A stretch of 64,000 nucleotides of DNA from Diaphorobacter sp. HDW4B (lineage in GTDB: Bacteria; Pseudomonadota; Gammaproteobacteria; Burkholderiales; Burkholderiaceae_C): positions 1,746,001-1,810,000 of the forward strand of contig NZ_CP049905.1 of NCBI RefSeq assembly GCF_011305535.1, read 5' to 3'. How positions within the stretch are numbered: the first letter of the stretch is position 1; each line of letters opens with the position of its first letter. Position numbers and translations under genes: made by a program. Shown piece after piece: positions 35,911 to 44,110 of the stretch. Below the pieces are notes generated by a model. The model made no database searches. It was not told the origin of the DNA and was given only the letters and a program-made list of their open reading frames with translations.

Positions 35911-36720
35911 ATGGAAGCGAAAAACATCGTTCTCAACGTCAACGGCATCGAGGTGATCTACAACCACGTGATCCTCGTGCTCAAGGGCGTGTCGCTGCAA
36001 CTGCCTGAAAAGGGCATTGTTGCGCTGCTGGGCGGCAATGGCGCGGGCAAGACCACGACGCTGCGCGCGATCTCCAATCTGCTCAAGGGCGAACGCGGTG
36101 AAGTCACCAAGGGCACGATCGAGCTGCGCGGCGAGCGCATCGAAAATCTCTCGCCCGCAGACCTCGTGCGTCGCGGTGTGGTGCAGGTGATGGAAGGCCG
36201 TCACTGCTTTGCCCACCTGACCATCGAAGAGAACCTGCTCACTGGCTCCTACACCCGCACCAGCAAGGGCGAAATCTCGGCCAATCTGGAGAAGGTCTAC
36301 AACTACTTTCCGCGCCTGAAAACGCGCCGCACCTCGCAGGCCGCGTACACGTCGGGCGGCGAGCAGCAGATGTGCGCGATCGGCCGCGCCATCATGTCGA
36401 ACCCCAACATCATTTTGCTCGACGAGCCATCGATGGGTCTGGCCCCACAGATCGTCGAAGAGGTGTTCAACATCGTCAAGGACCTCAACAGCAAGGAAGG
36501 CACGACCTTCCTGCTGGCCGAGCAGAACACCAACATGGCGCTGAAGTACGCCGACTACGGCTACATCATGGAGAGCGGCCGCGTCGTGATGGACGGCGCT
36601 GCCAGCGACCTGGCCAACAACGAAGACGTCAAGGAGTTCTACCTTGGCGTGGGCGGCGGCGAGCGCAAGAGCTTCAAGGATGTGAAGAGCTACAAGCGCC
36701 GCAAGCGCTGGCTGGCATAA
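35911..36720 (+). CDS. livF: Branched-chain amino acid-type ABC transporter ATP-binding protein
   Basis: A 269-residue LivF-type ATPase: Walker A GGNGAGKTTTL, signature YTSGGEQQMCAIGRAIMSNP, Walker B IILLDEPSMGLAPQ and LLAEQNTNMALKYADYGYIM. The ATG at 35911 has AAAGG seven bases upstream, whereas an in-frame ATG at 35905 sits one base from it and is unlikely. It completes the transporter with livG, livH, livM and the binding protein. The 213-base gap before it holds repeat family 2. Confidence 0.94.
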   Translation: MEAKNIVLNVNGIEVIYNHVILVLKGVSLQLPEKGIVALLGGNGAGKTTTLRAISNLLKGERGEVTKGTIELRGERIENLSPADLVRRGVVQVMEGRHCFAHLTIEENLLTGSYTRTSKGEISANLEKVYNYFPRLKTRRTSQAAYTSGGEQQMCAIGRAIMSNPNIILLDEPSMGLAPQIVEEVFNIVKDLNSKEGTTFLLAEQNTNMALKYADYGYIMESGRVVMDGAASDLANNEDVKEFYLGVGGGERKSFKDVKSYKRRKRWLA

Positions 36721-36828
36721 CAACGCTCCCGAAAGCGTCTCCGTCAGTCTTTCAGTTCGCAGATCCCGAAAAAATCATTATTCAACTCGGGCGGCTCTTA
36801 CACGCCCGCAAAGCCCCAGGAACCTGTC

Positions 36829-38088
36829 ATGACGTCCTTCTACGATGCACTGGAAACCCGCGCCCCCAAGGACCGCGAAGCGGCGTTGATGGCCGCGCTG
36901 CCCGCACAGATCGCCAACGCGCAGAAGAACTCGAAGGCGTTTGCAGAGATCCTCGCGGGCGTGGATGCCGCCTCGGTGACCAGTCGCGAAGCGCTCTCCA
37001 AGCTGCCGGTCACACGCAAATATGAACTGCTGGAGCGCCAACAAAAAGAGCGCGCGAGCAATGCCAACGGTGACCCCATCGGCGGTTTTTCCACACTGCA
37101 ATTCGGCGCAAAAATGCCCCGCGTGTTCGCCAGCCCCGGCACCATCTACGAACCCGAAGGCACGAGAAAAGATTACTGGCGCATGGCGCGTGCGATGTAC
37201 GCGGCGGGCTTCCGCTCGGGCGAACTGATCCACAACAGCTTCAGCTACCACTTCGTGCCTGCCGGTTCGATGATGGAAACCGGCGCGCACGCGCTCGGCT
37301 GCACCGTATTCCCCGGAGGCACGGGCCAGACCGAGCAGCAGGTGCAAGCCATGGCCGAACTCAAACCGGCGGGCTACATCGGCACTCCAAGCTTTCTGAA
37401 GATCATCATCGAAAAAGCGGGCGAGCAAGGCGTTCAACTGGCGAGCGTCACCAAGGCGCTGGTGTCGGGCGAAGCCTTCCCGCCATCGCTGCGCGACTGG
37501 ATGGCCGAGCGCGGCGTGGCAGGCTACCAGTGCTATGCCACAGCTGATCTGGGCCTGATCGCCTACGAAACCTCGGCACGCGAAGGTCTGGTGCTCGATG
37601 AAGGCGTGATCGTCGAGATCGTGCGCCCCGGCACGGGCGACCCGGTGGCCGAGGGCGAAGTCGGCGAGTTGGTGATCACCACGCTGAATGCCGACTACCC
37701 GCTGATCCGCTTCGGCACCGGCGACCTCTCCGCCGTGCTGCCCGGCCAATGCCCCACAGGCCGCACCAACACCCGCATCAAGGGCTGGCTGGGCCGCGCC
37801 GATCAGACCACCAAAGTGCGTGGCATGTTCGTGCATCCGGGCCAGATCGCGGCAGTGGCCAAGCGCTTTCCGCAGATCACCAAGGCGCGTCTGGTGGTCA
37901 GCGGCGAAATGGCCAACGACCAGATGAAACTGTTCGTGGAAACCGCAGAAACCGCCCCCGGTTTTGCCGATCAGGTGGCCGAGGTGCTGCGCGAGGTGAC
38001 CAAGCTGCGCGGCGAGATCCAGATGGTCACGCCGGGAAGCCTGCCCAACGACGGCAAGGTGATCGAGGACGCGCGCAGCTACAAGTGA
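36829..38088 (+). CDS. PaaK-like phenylacetate-CoA ligase family protein
   Basis: A 419-residue ANL ligase related to phenylacetate-CoA ligase. The N-terminal part contains SREALSKLPVTRKYEL, and the adenylation part has SFSYHFVPAGSMMETGAHALG, PGGTGQTEQQVQAM, TPSFLKIIIEKA and LVSGEAFPPSLRDWM. The C-terminal hinge region has IKGWLGRADQTTKVRGMFVHPGQ. It forms aryl- or acyl-CoA from the free acid with ATP. It is shorter than some PaaK proteins, but the core is whole. It is downstream of livF by 108 bases on the same strand. Together with the first synthetase it suggests CoA activation of the imported acid; phenylacetate itself is not proven. Confidence 0.9.
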   Translation: MTSFYDALETRAPKDREAALMAALPAQIANAQKNSKAFAEILAGVDAASVTSREALSKLPVTRKYELLERQQKERASNANGDPIGGFSTLQFGAKMPRVFASPGTIYEPEGTRKDYWRMARAMYAAGFRSGELIHNSFSYHFVPAGSMMETGAHALGCTVFPGGTGQTEQQVQAMAELKPAGYIGTPSFLKIIIEKAGEQGVQLASVTKALVSGEAFPPSLRDWMAERGVAGYQCYATADLGLIAYETSAREGLVLDEGVIVEIVRPGTGDPVAEGEVGELVITTLNADYPLIRFGTGDLSAVLPGQCPTGRTNTRIKGWLGRADQTTKVRGMFVHPGQIAAVAKRFPQITKARLVVSGEMANDQMKLFVETAETAPGFADQVAEVLREVTKLRGEIQMVTPGSLPNDGKVIEDARSYK

Positions 38089-38299
38089 CGCATTGGCAGC
38101 ACATGGAGGAGCGCCAAACTCGATAGCACATTTTGCTTGCGTGAAATTGACATCCAAGCTTATCAATGTAAAGCTGGACTCTCATTAACCGCATCAACCG
38201 TGTGCCGTCAAGAAAATAGGCGCTTACTTCTCGGTGGTTTCCTTGATGCAATTTGGCTCATTCTTTTTTACCATTGCGCCCTCTTTCATCAGGATCATC

Positions 38300-39289
38300 A
38301 TGAAGACAACATTCAAATTCGCCGTAGCCGCTGCCGCCGTGTTCGCCGCCTTTGGCGCATCCGCCGACGGCTACCCCGAAAAGGGCAAGACCATCACCAT
38401 CGTGGTTCCGTTCACGGCTGGTGGCCCTACTGACCGTGTTGCCCGTGATCTGGCCGAAGCGCTGCGCAAGCCGCTGAATGGCGCCACCATCGTCATCGAC
38501 AACACCGCTGGCGCGGGCAGCTCCATCGGCATGGCCAAGGTGGCCCGTGCCAATCCCGATGGCTACACCCTGCTGCTGAACCACATCGGCATGGCCACCG
38601 TGCCCGGCCTGTACCGCAAGCTGCCGTTCAACGTGGAGAAGGATTTCGAGTACATGGGCATCATCAACGATGTGCCCATGACCCTGATCGGCAAGCCCAC
38701 GCTGCCCGCCAACAACTACAAGGAACTGAGCGCCTGGATCACTGCCAACAAGGGCAAGATCAATCTGGCCAACGCCGGTGTGGGCTCCGCCTCGCACCTG
38801 TGCGGTCTGCTGTTCCAAAGCCAGCTGCAAACCGACATGACACCCGTGCCTTACAAGGGTGCGGCTCCTGCGATTGCCGATCTGATGGGCAATCAGGTCG
38901 ACCTGCTGTGCGACCAGACCACCAACACCACCCAGCAGATCGCCGGCAAGAAGGTCAAGGCCTACGCCGTGACCACGCCCAAGCGCCTGACCACGCCTGA
39001 TCTGAAGGACCTGCCGACGCTGCAGGAATCGGGCCTCAAGGGCTTTGAAGTGACGATCTGGCACGGCCTGTACGCGCCCAAGGGCACACCAGCCGCCGTG
39101 ATCAGGACCGTGAACGACGCGCTGAAGGTCGCCCTGAAGGACCCCACCTTCGTGAAGAACGAAGAGGCCCTCGGCGCCGTGATCGCCAACGACGACCGCC
39201 TGACACCCGAAGGCCACAAGAAGTTTGTGATCTCGGAAATCAACAAGTGGGGTCCGATCATCAAGGCTGCTGGCGCATACGCAGACTAA
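38300..39289 (+). CDS. Bug-type tripartite tricarboxylate receptor, periplasmic
   Basis: A 329-residue Bug protein: signal peptide ending ASADG, motifs ITIVVPFTAGGPTDRVARDL, VIDNTAGAGSSIGM, NPDGYTLLLNH and a C-terminal YAPKGTPAAVIRTVNDALK. It has no adjacent TctAB permease. It is 211 bases after the PaaK-like gene, so it could be part of the same regulon for organic-acid capture. ATG at 38300 is chosen; an upstream ATG at 38234 adds a non-signal stretch. A family-2 repeat starts at its stop codon. Confidence 0.93.
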   Translation: MKTTFKFAVAAAAVFAAFGASADGYPEKGKTITIVVPFTAGGPTDRVARDLAEALRKPLNGATIVIDNTAGAGSSIGMAKVARANPDGYTLLLNHIGMATVPGLYRKLPFNVEKDFEYMGIINDVPMTLIGKPTLPANNYKELSAWITANKGKINLANAGVGSASHLCGLLFQSQLQTDMTPVPYKGAAPAIADLMGNQVDLLCDQTTNTTQQIAGKKVKAYAVTTPKRLTTPDLKDLPTLQESGLKGFEVTIWHGLYAPKGTPAAVIRTVNDALKVALKDPTFVKNEEALGAVIANDDRLTPEGHKKFVISEINKWGPIIKAAGAYAD

Positions 39290-39400
39290 CCCCCTGAGGC
39301 GCTTCGCGCCTTCCCCCTCTCTCGCTGCGCGGGAGGGGGACACCGCCGGTGCGGCGGGGCGGCCCTTGCACGGCGGTCGCTCGCTTGGGGACAGCGCGGG
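39289..39400 (+). repeat. Dispersed repeat family 2, copy 2
   Basis: The element begins at the last base of the Bug stop codon (CCCCCTGAGGCGCTTCGCGC) and repeats the order of copy 1: GGCGC-TTCG-CGCC hairpin, CCTTCCCCCT against GGGAGGGGGACACCGCC, then GCGGCGGGGCGGCCCTTGCACGG. Both copies are in the same orientation, immediately behind a periplasmic solute-binding gene. Confidence 0.75.
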
Positions 39401-39518
39401 TTTTGAGCGCGCAAGCGTCGCATGGGCCGCGCGCGATTGAAGATCGTCATTCGTTTGTCTCGGCGGTTGTCTGAATGACCTGGCCTGGTGTGGTCATTCA
39501 GGTTGGCAACCAGCCAAG

Positions 39519-39560
39519 AAAAAAACCGGTGGGATCGTTCGAGTCCACCGGTTTTTTATT
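39519..39560 (+). terminator. Bidirectional intrinsic terminator
   Basis: AAAAAACCGGTGG (from 39520) pairs with CCACCGGTTTTTT (39545-39557) around a 12-base loop, giving a 13-bp stem with T-runs on both strands. It ends the transport/Bug region on the plus strand and could also stop minus-strand transcripts coming from the DUF1840 gene. Confidence 0.88.
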
Positions 39561-39661
39561 TTGATTCGTCGCGCGATGTGACAGGGAGTGCCCGCTTTCA
39601 AGGCTCCCCAAACAGCAGGCCTACGAAGCGCACGCGGGGTTCGAACCCAACACCACAATGC

Positions 39662-39756
39662 TGAGATAGGCCCGCAGGCGCGACGCAAAGCCGCAGACAG
39701 TACTCGTGTACGGCAAGGCTTTGCAACAAAGCATGCGGGCCTATATCGGCATCTCA
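39662..39756. repeat. Hairpin repeat family 3, copy 1
   Basis: Outer arms TGAGATAGGCCCGCA (39662-39676) and TGCGGGCCT then ATCTCA (39734-39742, 39751-39756) pair, and inside lies a core with GCAAAGCCGCAGACAGTACT, GTACGGCAAGGCTTTGCAAC. The core recurs at 43972-44063 with a different but equally paired outer stem. It is a palindromic element of REP type. The 200-base rest of this gap up to the DUF1840 gene holds nothing else I recognise. Confidence 0.75.
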
Positions 39757-39809
39757 AAACGATCGACCCATCGAAGCCGCAGGCTTCGTCACACACAAAT
39801 CAAACGGAC

Positions 39810-40154
39810 TTACCAGACCACTTCGTGGTTTTCGGCGGCGCTGCGGCGGAGCATGTCTATGAAGGGAACTGCGCGCTGGCGCAGCTCGATGACTTCACCC
39901 TCATCCACCTTCTGATCGGCCTCATTGGTGCTCGCGTAGTCGGGGTTCTGCTGCTTTTCCTTTTCCGGGCGACCCAGGTTTTCCTCGGCGTCCACGGCTT
40001 CTTCGAGCTTGGCGATGGCGCCGGGAATCTGCTCCGCAGTCACGATGCCGTGCTGGTCATCGGGATTCTTGCCGATGATCTTGAGGATCTGGCGCGCCGT
40101 GGGCTCCAGCATGATGAGATCGGCGGTCGAACGGGATTTGAATTTGTAGAGCAT
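39810..40154 (-). CDS. DUF1840 protein of unknown function
   Basis: A 114-residue small acidic protein that starts MLYKFKSRSTADLIMLEP, the standard DUF1840 beginning, then PTARQILKIIGKNPDDQ and a charged middle. It ends with IDMLRRSAAENHEVVW. Its function is unknown; the family is widespread in Betaproteobacteria. No signal peptide or membrane segment is seen, so it is likely cytosolic. It sits 51 bases after the CFA-type methyltransferase gene on the same strand, but the family also occurs in other contexts. Confidence 0.85.
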   Translation of the reverse strand: MLYKFKSRSTADLIMLEPTARQILKIIGKNPDDQHGIVTAEQIPGAIAKLEEAVDAEENLGRPEKEKQQNPDYASTNEADQKVDEGEVIELRQRAVPFIDMLRRSAAENHEVVW

Positions 40155-40205
40155 CGCAGCTTCGCTTCGTTCAGATTGAATGGTGGTTGTCGATGATGAT
40201 GATGC

Positions 40206-41504
40206 CTAGGACGCGATTGGCGTCTTCAGCTTGCTCGGCGCATACATGTAGTCGCGGGTGAAAGGATAAACCGATTGAGCCCCCGACATCGTTCCGGTCT
40301 GTAAATCGCCATCGGGACGCGCGGCCAACATCTGGTGCAGGGCGATCCAGCCACGCTCGAAACCGATCGCGCTGCCCGCCAGATACAGCCGATAGGCCCG
40401 CAGCGCCTTGCCGCCTTGGTCCTCGCCGTACTGCTCGTTGAGGATGCGCGACGCCTCGCCCAACCGCGCCTCCAGCGCATCGGACCAGGCCCACAGCGTC
40501 TTGGCGTAGTGCGGTCGCAGATTCTCCGTATCCACCATCTCCAGACCGGCCAGCGCCATGTCGCGCTGAACGATGCTCACATGCAGCAGCTCGCCGCCGG
40601 GGAAGATGTAGCGCTCGATGAAGTCACCCATGCCCGCGCCGAGCTGCGCGTTGTCCACGCCGCCCGAGGTGATGCCGTGGTTCATCAGCAAGCCGCCGGG
40701 TCGCAGCAGGTTGCGCACGGTCTGGAAATAACGCACCATCTGCGCGTGCCCCACATGCTCGAACATGCCGACCGAGGCGATCTTGTCGAAGGGCTGATCG
40801 ACGTGCAGCTCGCGGTAATCCACCAGCTTCATGCGCACGCGAGCACCGAGACCGCGCTCCTCGATGAGCCGCTGCACATGCGCGTACTGATTCTGGGAGA
40901 GCGTGATGCCGGTCGCATCTACGCCGTAGTTTTCGGCCGCCCAGAGCAGCAGGCCGCCCCAGCCCGCGCCGATGTCGAGAAAGCGCTCGCCGCTCTGCAG
41001 GTTCAGCTTGCGGCAGATGAGATCGAGCTTGGCTTCCTGCGCCTTGGCCAGACTCCAATCCGGCGTGCGGTAGTACGCGCAGGAATACACGCGGCGCGGA
41101 TCCAGCCACAGCGCGTAGAAATCATCGGAGAGGTCGTAGTGGAACTGGATGTTGCGTGCGTCATGCAAGAGCGTGTGTGCCGCCATCGAGCGCGTGCGCT
41201 GGATCACGCGGTGCCACCAGCCGCCGCCCGAGTCGCTGGTGGTCGGATCGCGCTTGAGTAGCGAGGTCGCCACCCGCATCAACTGCCGCATATTGCCTTC
41301 GATGGCCACACGGCCTTCGACGATGGCCGCACCCACGTTGCCGATCTCGCCCATGGCCAGCGCCACCATGGACAACCGATCCTTGAACCCCAGACGCACC
41401 TCGGGGTCCTTGGCCCCCAGGCGCTTTCCATCCGGAAGCTGCACCTGCACGCTGACTGGCGACGCTGCAAGACTGAGCTCCAGCGACTTCATCAAGTCTT
41501 TCAC
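40206..41504 (-). CDS. Cyclopropane-fatty-acyl-phospholipid synthase family methyltransferase
   Basis: About 432 residues. An N-terminal sterol-carrier-like/CFA N domain is followed by a SAM-dependent methyltransferase core: FLDIGAGWGGLL (motif I), VDATGITLSQNQYAHVQ, SVGMFEHVGHAQM and YIFPGGELLHVS. This is the CFA synthase architecture, which adds a methylene bridge to unsaturated phospholipid chains. A paralogous role on another lipid is possible. I take the GTG at 41504, which has GAGGAG five bases upstream; TTG 41528 and ATG 41492 are alternatives. DUF1840 follows. A dispersed upstream gap of 259 bases leads to the small gene at 41764. Confidence 0.92.
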   Translation of the reverse strand: MKDLMKSLELSLAASPVSVQVQLPDGKRLGAKDPEVRLGFKDRLSMVALAMGEIGNVGAAIVEGRVAIEGNMRQLMRVATSLLKRDPTTSDSGGGWWHRVIQRTRSMAAHTLLHDARNIQFHYDLSDDFYALWLDPRRVYSCAYYRTPDWSLAKAQEAKLDLICRKLNLQSGERFLDIGAGWGGLLLWAAENYGVDATGITLSQNQYAHVQRLIEERGLGARVRMKLVDYRELHVDQPFDKIASVGMFEHVGHAQMVRYFQTVRNLLRPGGLLMNHGITSGGVDNAQLGAGMGDFIERYIFPGGELLHVSIVQRDMALAGLEMVDTENLRPHYAKTLWAWSDALEARLGEASRILNEQYGEDQGGKALRAYRLYLAGSAIGFERGWIALHQMLAARPDGDLQTGTMSGAQSVYPFTRDYMYAPSKLKTPIAS

Positions 41505-41763
41505 ACTGGCTCCTCGCAAAATGTTCAACCTTGTTGATTCTTGGCCCTCGGGTGTTCAATAGTCAATGGATGTTGTCTTACAGACCGCCCGCATCTTCCG
41601 GTGGGCTTGGCACGGCCCGGTCACGCCAAAGCGTGCGCTTCACACGTCATCCGGATCCGAAATCGCACCAGAACCACGGCAGAAAAGCCCGTTTTAGACC
41701 ACAGTGCTCGCAAATATGGCCTAATAGCGGGTTTAGTGGATTTTTTCTCTAGAGGAGCCAATC

Positions 41764-41931
41764 ATGGGCAACAAGATCGTTACCGAAGCAGACCGCAAGC
41801 GCGCACCCCGTCCAACCCCTATGCCCGGCATGCCTTTGGCAACCGCCGGCCGCGGCCAACGCGTGAGCCTGGAGCGTGGTGTTTCGACTCGCAGCAAGAA
41901 GAACCCTGGCAAGCGTCCGCACCAAGGTTGA
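41764..41931 (+). CDS. Conserved-looking 55-residue basic protein of unknown function
   Basis: This short frame begins at ATG 41764 with AGAGGAG seven to nine bases upstream and ends at a TGA at 41931. The product starts MGNKIVTEADRKRAPRPTPM and ends RSKKNPGKRPHQG; it has about 15 Lys/Arg and no hydrophobic segment. It looks like a real gene because of the strong ribosome-binding site, the intact frame and the codon choice. The function is unknown; its basic composition and size would fit an RNA- or DNA-associated or ribosome-linked protein. It is divergent from the CFA-type gene and no obvious partner follows. Confidence 0.7.
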   Translation: MGNKIVTEADRKRAPRPTPMPGMPLATAGRGQRVSLERGVSTRSKKNPGKRPHQG

Positions 41932-42084
41932 TCCGCAAGGGTCTCTTTCATTCGCTTTGCGACCCGCACTTCACCCGTTGAACTGCGGCGCATTGCGGAT
42001 GGATCTGCTGTAGATTTTCAGTAGCTTTCCGGCTTTTTTTGCTAGCTCGCCTCACTGCACACGCATGCATGCAGTTTCTGAAGC

Positions 42085-42750
42085 CTAGCTGCGCTGCGGC
42101 ACCTTGAACCGACTGCGCGCATCCGTCGCCGCCTGGCGCACGTGACATCCCTCGATATGGTCGTTGACCAGCCCCATGGCCTGCATGAAGGCGTACATTG
42201 TGGTCGGCCCGACAAAACTCCAGCCCCGCTTCTTCAAGTCCTTGGACAACGCCTGTGACGCCGCCGTCGCCGTGATCGCGCGCGCCGCCTCGTAGGTGAG
42301 CTTCTTCGGCCGGTCCTGCCCTGCATGCGGCTCGTAGCCCCAGACATAGGCACCGAGCGAGCCAAATTCACGGCGCAATTCCAGCACCCGCTTGGCGTTG
42401 TTGATGGTCGACTCGATCTTGCCGCGATGTCGCACGATGCCCGCATCGGCGAGCAGACGCGCAATGTCCTTCTCGCCAAACCGCGACAGCTCCTCGGCCT
42501 CGAAATGGGCGAACCCCGCACGGAACGCCTCGCGCTTGTTCAGGATGGTGATCCAGCTCAGTCCCGCCTGGAACCCTTCAAGACAAAGCTTCTCGAACAG
42601 ACGCCGCTCGTCATCCACGGGAAAGCCCCATTCGTGATCGTGATAATGCTTGTACAAAGGCGAAGCCTCGCACCAGAAACAGCGCGGATGGCCGCTGTCA
42701 TCGGTGAAGAGTCCTGCCACTGGTTCAGATGATTGCTTTTTTTCGGCCAT
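42085..42750 (-). CDS. tag: DNA-3-methyladenine glycosylase I
   Basis: The 221-residue product is Tag: the opening region RCFWCEASPLYKHYHDHEWG supplies a zinc-site Cys and the His, and the glycosylase motifs YHDHEWGFPVDDERRLFEKL, GLSWITILNKREAF and SFVGPTTMYAFMQAMGLVNDH follow. The C-terminal zinc-site residues are in HIEGC. It removes 3-methyladenine from alkylated DNA in base excision repair. The ATG at 42750 gives the usual short N terminus. It overlaps no gene, and the aminopeptidase gene is divergent 45 bases away. Confidence 0.95.
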   Translation of the reverse strand: MAEKKQSSEPVAGLFTDDSGHPRCFWCEASPLYKHYHDHEWGFPVDDERRLFEKLCLEGFQAGLSWITILNKREAFRAGFAHFEAEELSRFGEKDIARLLADAGIVRHRGKIESTINNAKRVLELRREFGSLGAYVWGYEPHAGQDRPKKLTYEAARAITATAASQALSKDLKKRGWSFVGPTTMYAFMQAMGLVNDHIEGCHVRQAATDARSRFKVPQRS

Positions 42751-42794
42751 GCGAACATTGTGCCGCGAAACCGGAAAATACTGTATATCCATCC

Positions 42795-43958
42795 ATGAAA
42801 AATGCTTTCCGCTACACGCTGTCCGCACTGGCTCTGGTGGCTCTGAGCGGCTGTGCGTCCTCGTCGGGCGACAGCACCATCGGCTACTACTGGCAATCGT
42901 TGCGCGGCCACATGGGCATCATGGGCTCGGCCAAGCCCCTTCAGGACTGGATCGACGACGCGAGCCAAAAACCCGCTCTGCGCGAACGACTGGAACTCGC
43001 CCAACGCGCCCGCCAATTTGCCATCGACGAACTCGGTCTGCCCGACAACGCAAGCTATCGCCGCTACGCCCAACTCGGCCGCACGGCAGCGGTCTGGAAC
43101 GTGGTGGGCGCACCGCCGTATTCGCTCAAGCTGCACACCTGGTGCTTCCCGGTGACCGGCTGCATCGGCTATCGCGGCTACTTCGCCGAAGCCGACGCCA
43201 AGGCCGAATCCGAACGCCTCGCCCAAGCAGGGCTCGAAGTCAGCGTCTACCCCGTGCCCGCGTATTCCACGCTGGGCTATTCCAACTGGCTGGGCGGCGA
43301 CCCGCTGCTCAACACCTTCATCGGCTGGCCCGAAGGCGACTTCGTGCGCCTGCTGTTCCACGAACTCGCGCACCAGGTCGTCTATGCCGAAGGCGACACG
43401 GCGTTCAACGAGTCCTACGCCACCGCCGTCGAACGCCTCGGCGTGGACCAATGGCTGGCCGAACACTCCACCCCCCAGGCCCGGGTCGAATTCACCACCA
43501 GCGAAAAACGCCGCACCGAATTCCGCATCCTCACCCGCGACGCCCGCGCACAGCTCGCCAAGGTCTACGCATCAGGCGACAGCAGCACGCCCGAAGGCAA
43601 GGCGCAACTCGAATCAGCAAAGCAACACGCCATGCAAGCCTTCCATGAGGCCTACGCACAGCAACGCGAACGCTGGATTACGGAGGACAAGGTCAAGCCA
43701 GAGCAGCTCACCAACCTCGACCGCTGGATCAAGGAAGCCAACAACGCCAGCTTCGGCGCGCAAGGTGCATACGACGATCTGGTGCCAGCGTTTCTCGCGC
43801 TGTTCGAGCAGCAAGGGAAAGACTGGACAAAGTTTCACGCCGCGGTGAAGCAGCTTTCAAATGAGCCAAAGGACAAGCGCCAAGCAGCACTGAATCAACT
43901 CATGAAGCCGGAACAGGACACCCAGACAGCAGCCTCAGAAGAAACGACGCGCCCCTGA
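42795..43958 (+). CDS. Putative aminopeptidase, zinc metalloprotease lipoprotein
   Basis: A 387-residue lipoprotein (lipobox LSGC at the N terminus) that matches the predicted aminopeptidase family (COG4324). The zinc motif HELAHQ is in LLFHELAHQVVYAEGD, followed by the third-ligand region NESYATAVERLG. The start IGYYWQSLRGHMGIMGSAKP is family typical. It would sit in the outer or inner membrane facing the periplasm. Proteolytic activity has not been shown for most members. It is divergent from tag, with about 45 bases between starts. A family-3 hairpin repeat begins 14 bases past its stop. Confidence 0.88.
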   Translation: MKNAFRYTLSALALVALSGCASSSGDSTIGYYWQSLRGHMGIMGSAKPLQDWIDDASQKPALRERLELAQRARQFAIDELGLPDNASYRRYAQLGRTAAVWNVVGAPPYSLKLHTWCFPVTGCIGYRGYFAEADAKAESERLAQAGLEVSVYPVPAYSTLGYSNWLGGDPLLNTFIGWPEGDFVRLLFHELAHQVVYAEGDTAFNESYATAVERLGVDQWLAEHSTPQARVEFTTSEKRRTEFRILTRDARAQLAKVYASGDSSTPEGKAQLESAKQHAMQAFHEAYAQQRERWITEDKVKPEQLTNLDRWIKEANNASFGAQGAYDDLVPAFLALFEQQGKDWTKFHAAVKQLSNEPKDKRQAALNQLMKPEQDTQTAASEETTRP

Positions 43959-43971
43959 TCCACCCCCACAA

Positions 43972-44063
43972 CGGCAAGACAGCCCCTTAGCCGCGGCGCG
44001 AAGGCGCAGACAGTACTCTCGTACGGCAAGGCTTCGCAACAAAGGATAAGGGGCTGTATTGCC
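43972..44063. repeat. Hairpin repeat family 3, copy 2
   Basis: Outer arms CGGCAAGACAGCCCCTTA (from about 43972) and TAAGGGGCTGTATTGCCG (to about 44063) pair, and the core GCGCAGACAGTACTC then GTACGGCAAGGCTTCGCAAC matches copy 1 at 39662. The outer stem has no sequence similarity to copy 1, yet pairing is kept. It sits between two convergent genes and may act as a shared transcript end. Confidence 0.75.
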
Positions 44064-44110
44064 GCGCTAGCTGGGGTAGCCGACAAAGCACCCCAAACAA
44101 AAACAAAAAC

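Noticed and set aside
34369-36723. A 784-codon minus-strand open frame opposite the binding protein and livF
   Set aside because: It lies wholly antisense to two clear genes and a repeat, has no family match and is a common artefact of GC-rich coding DNA.
39630-39660. Possible tRNA T-loop (GGGGTTCGAACCC)
   Set aside because: The arms do not extend into a T-stem, and no anticodon or acceptor arm is present around it on either strand.
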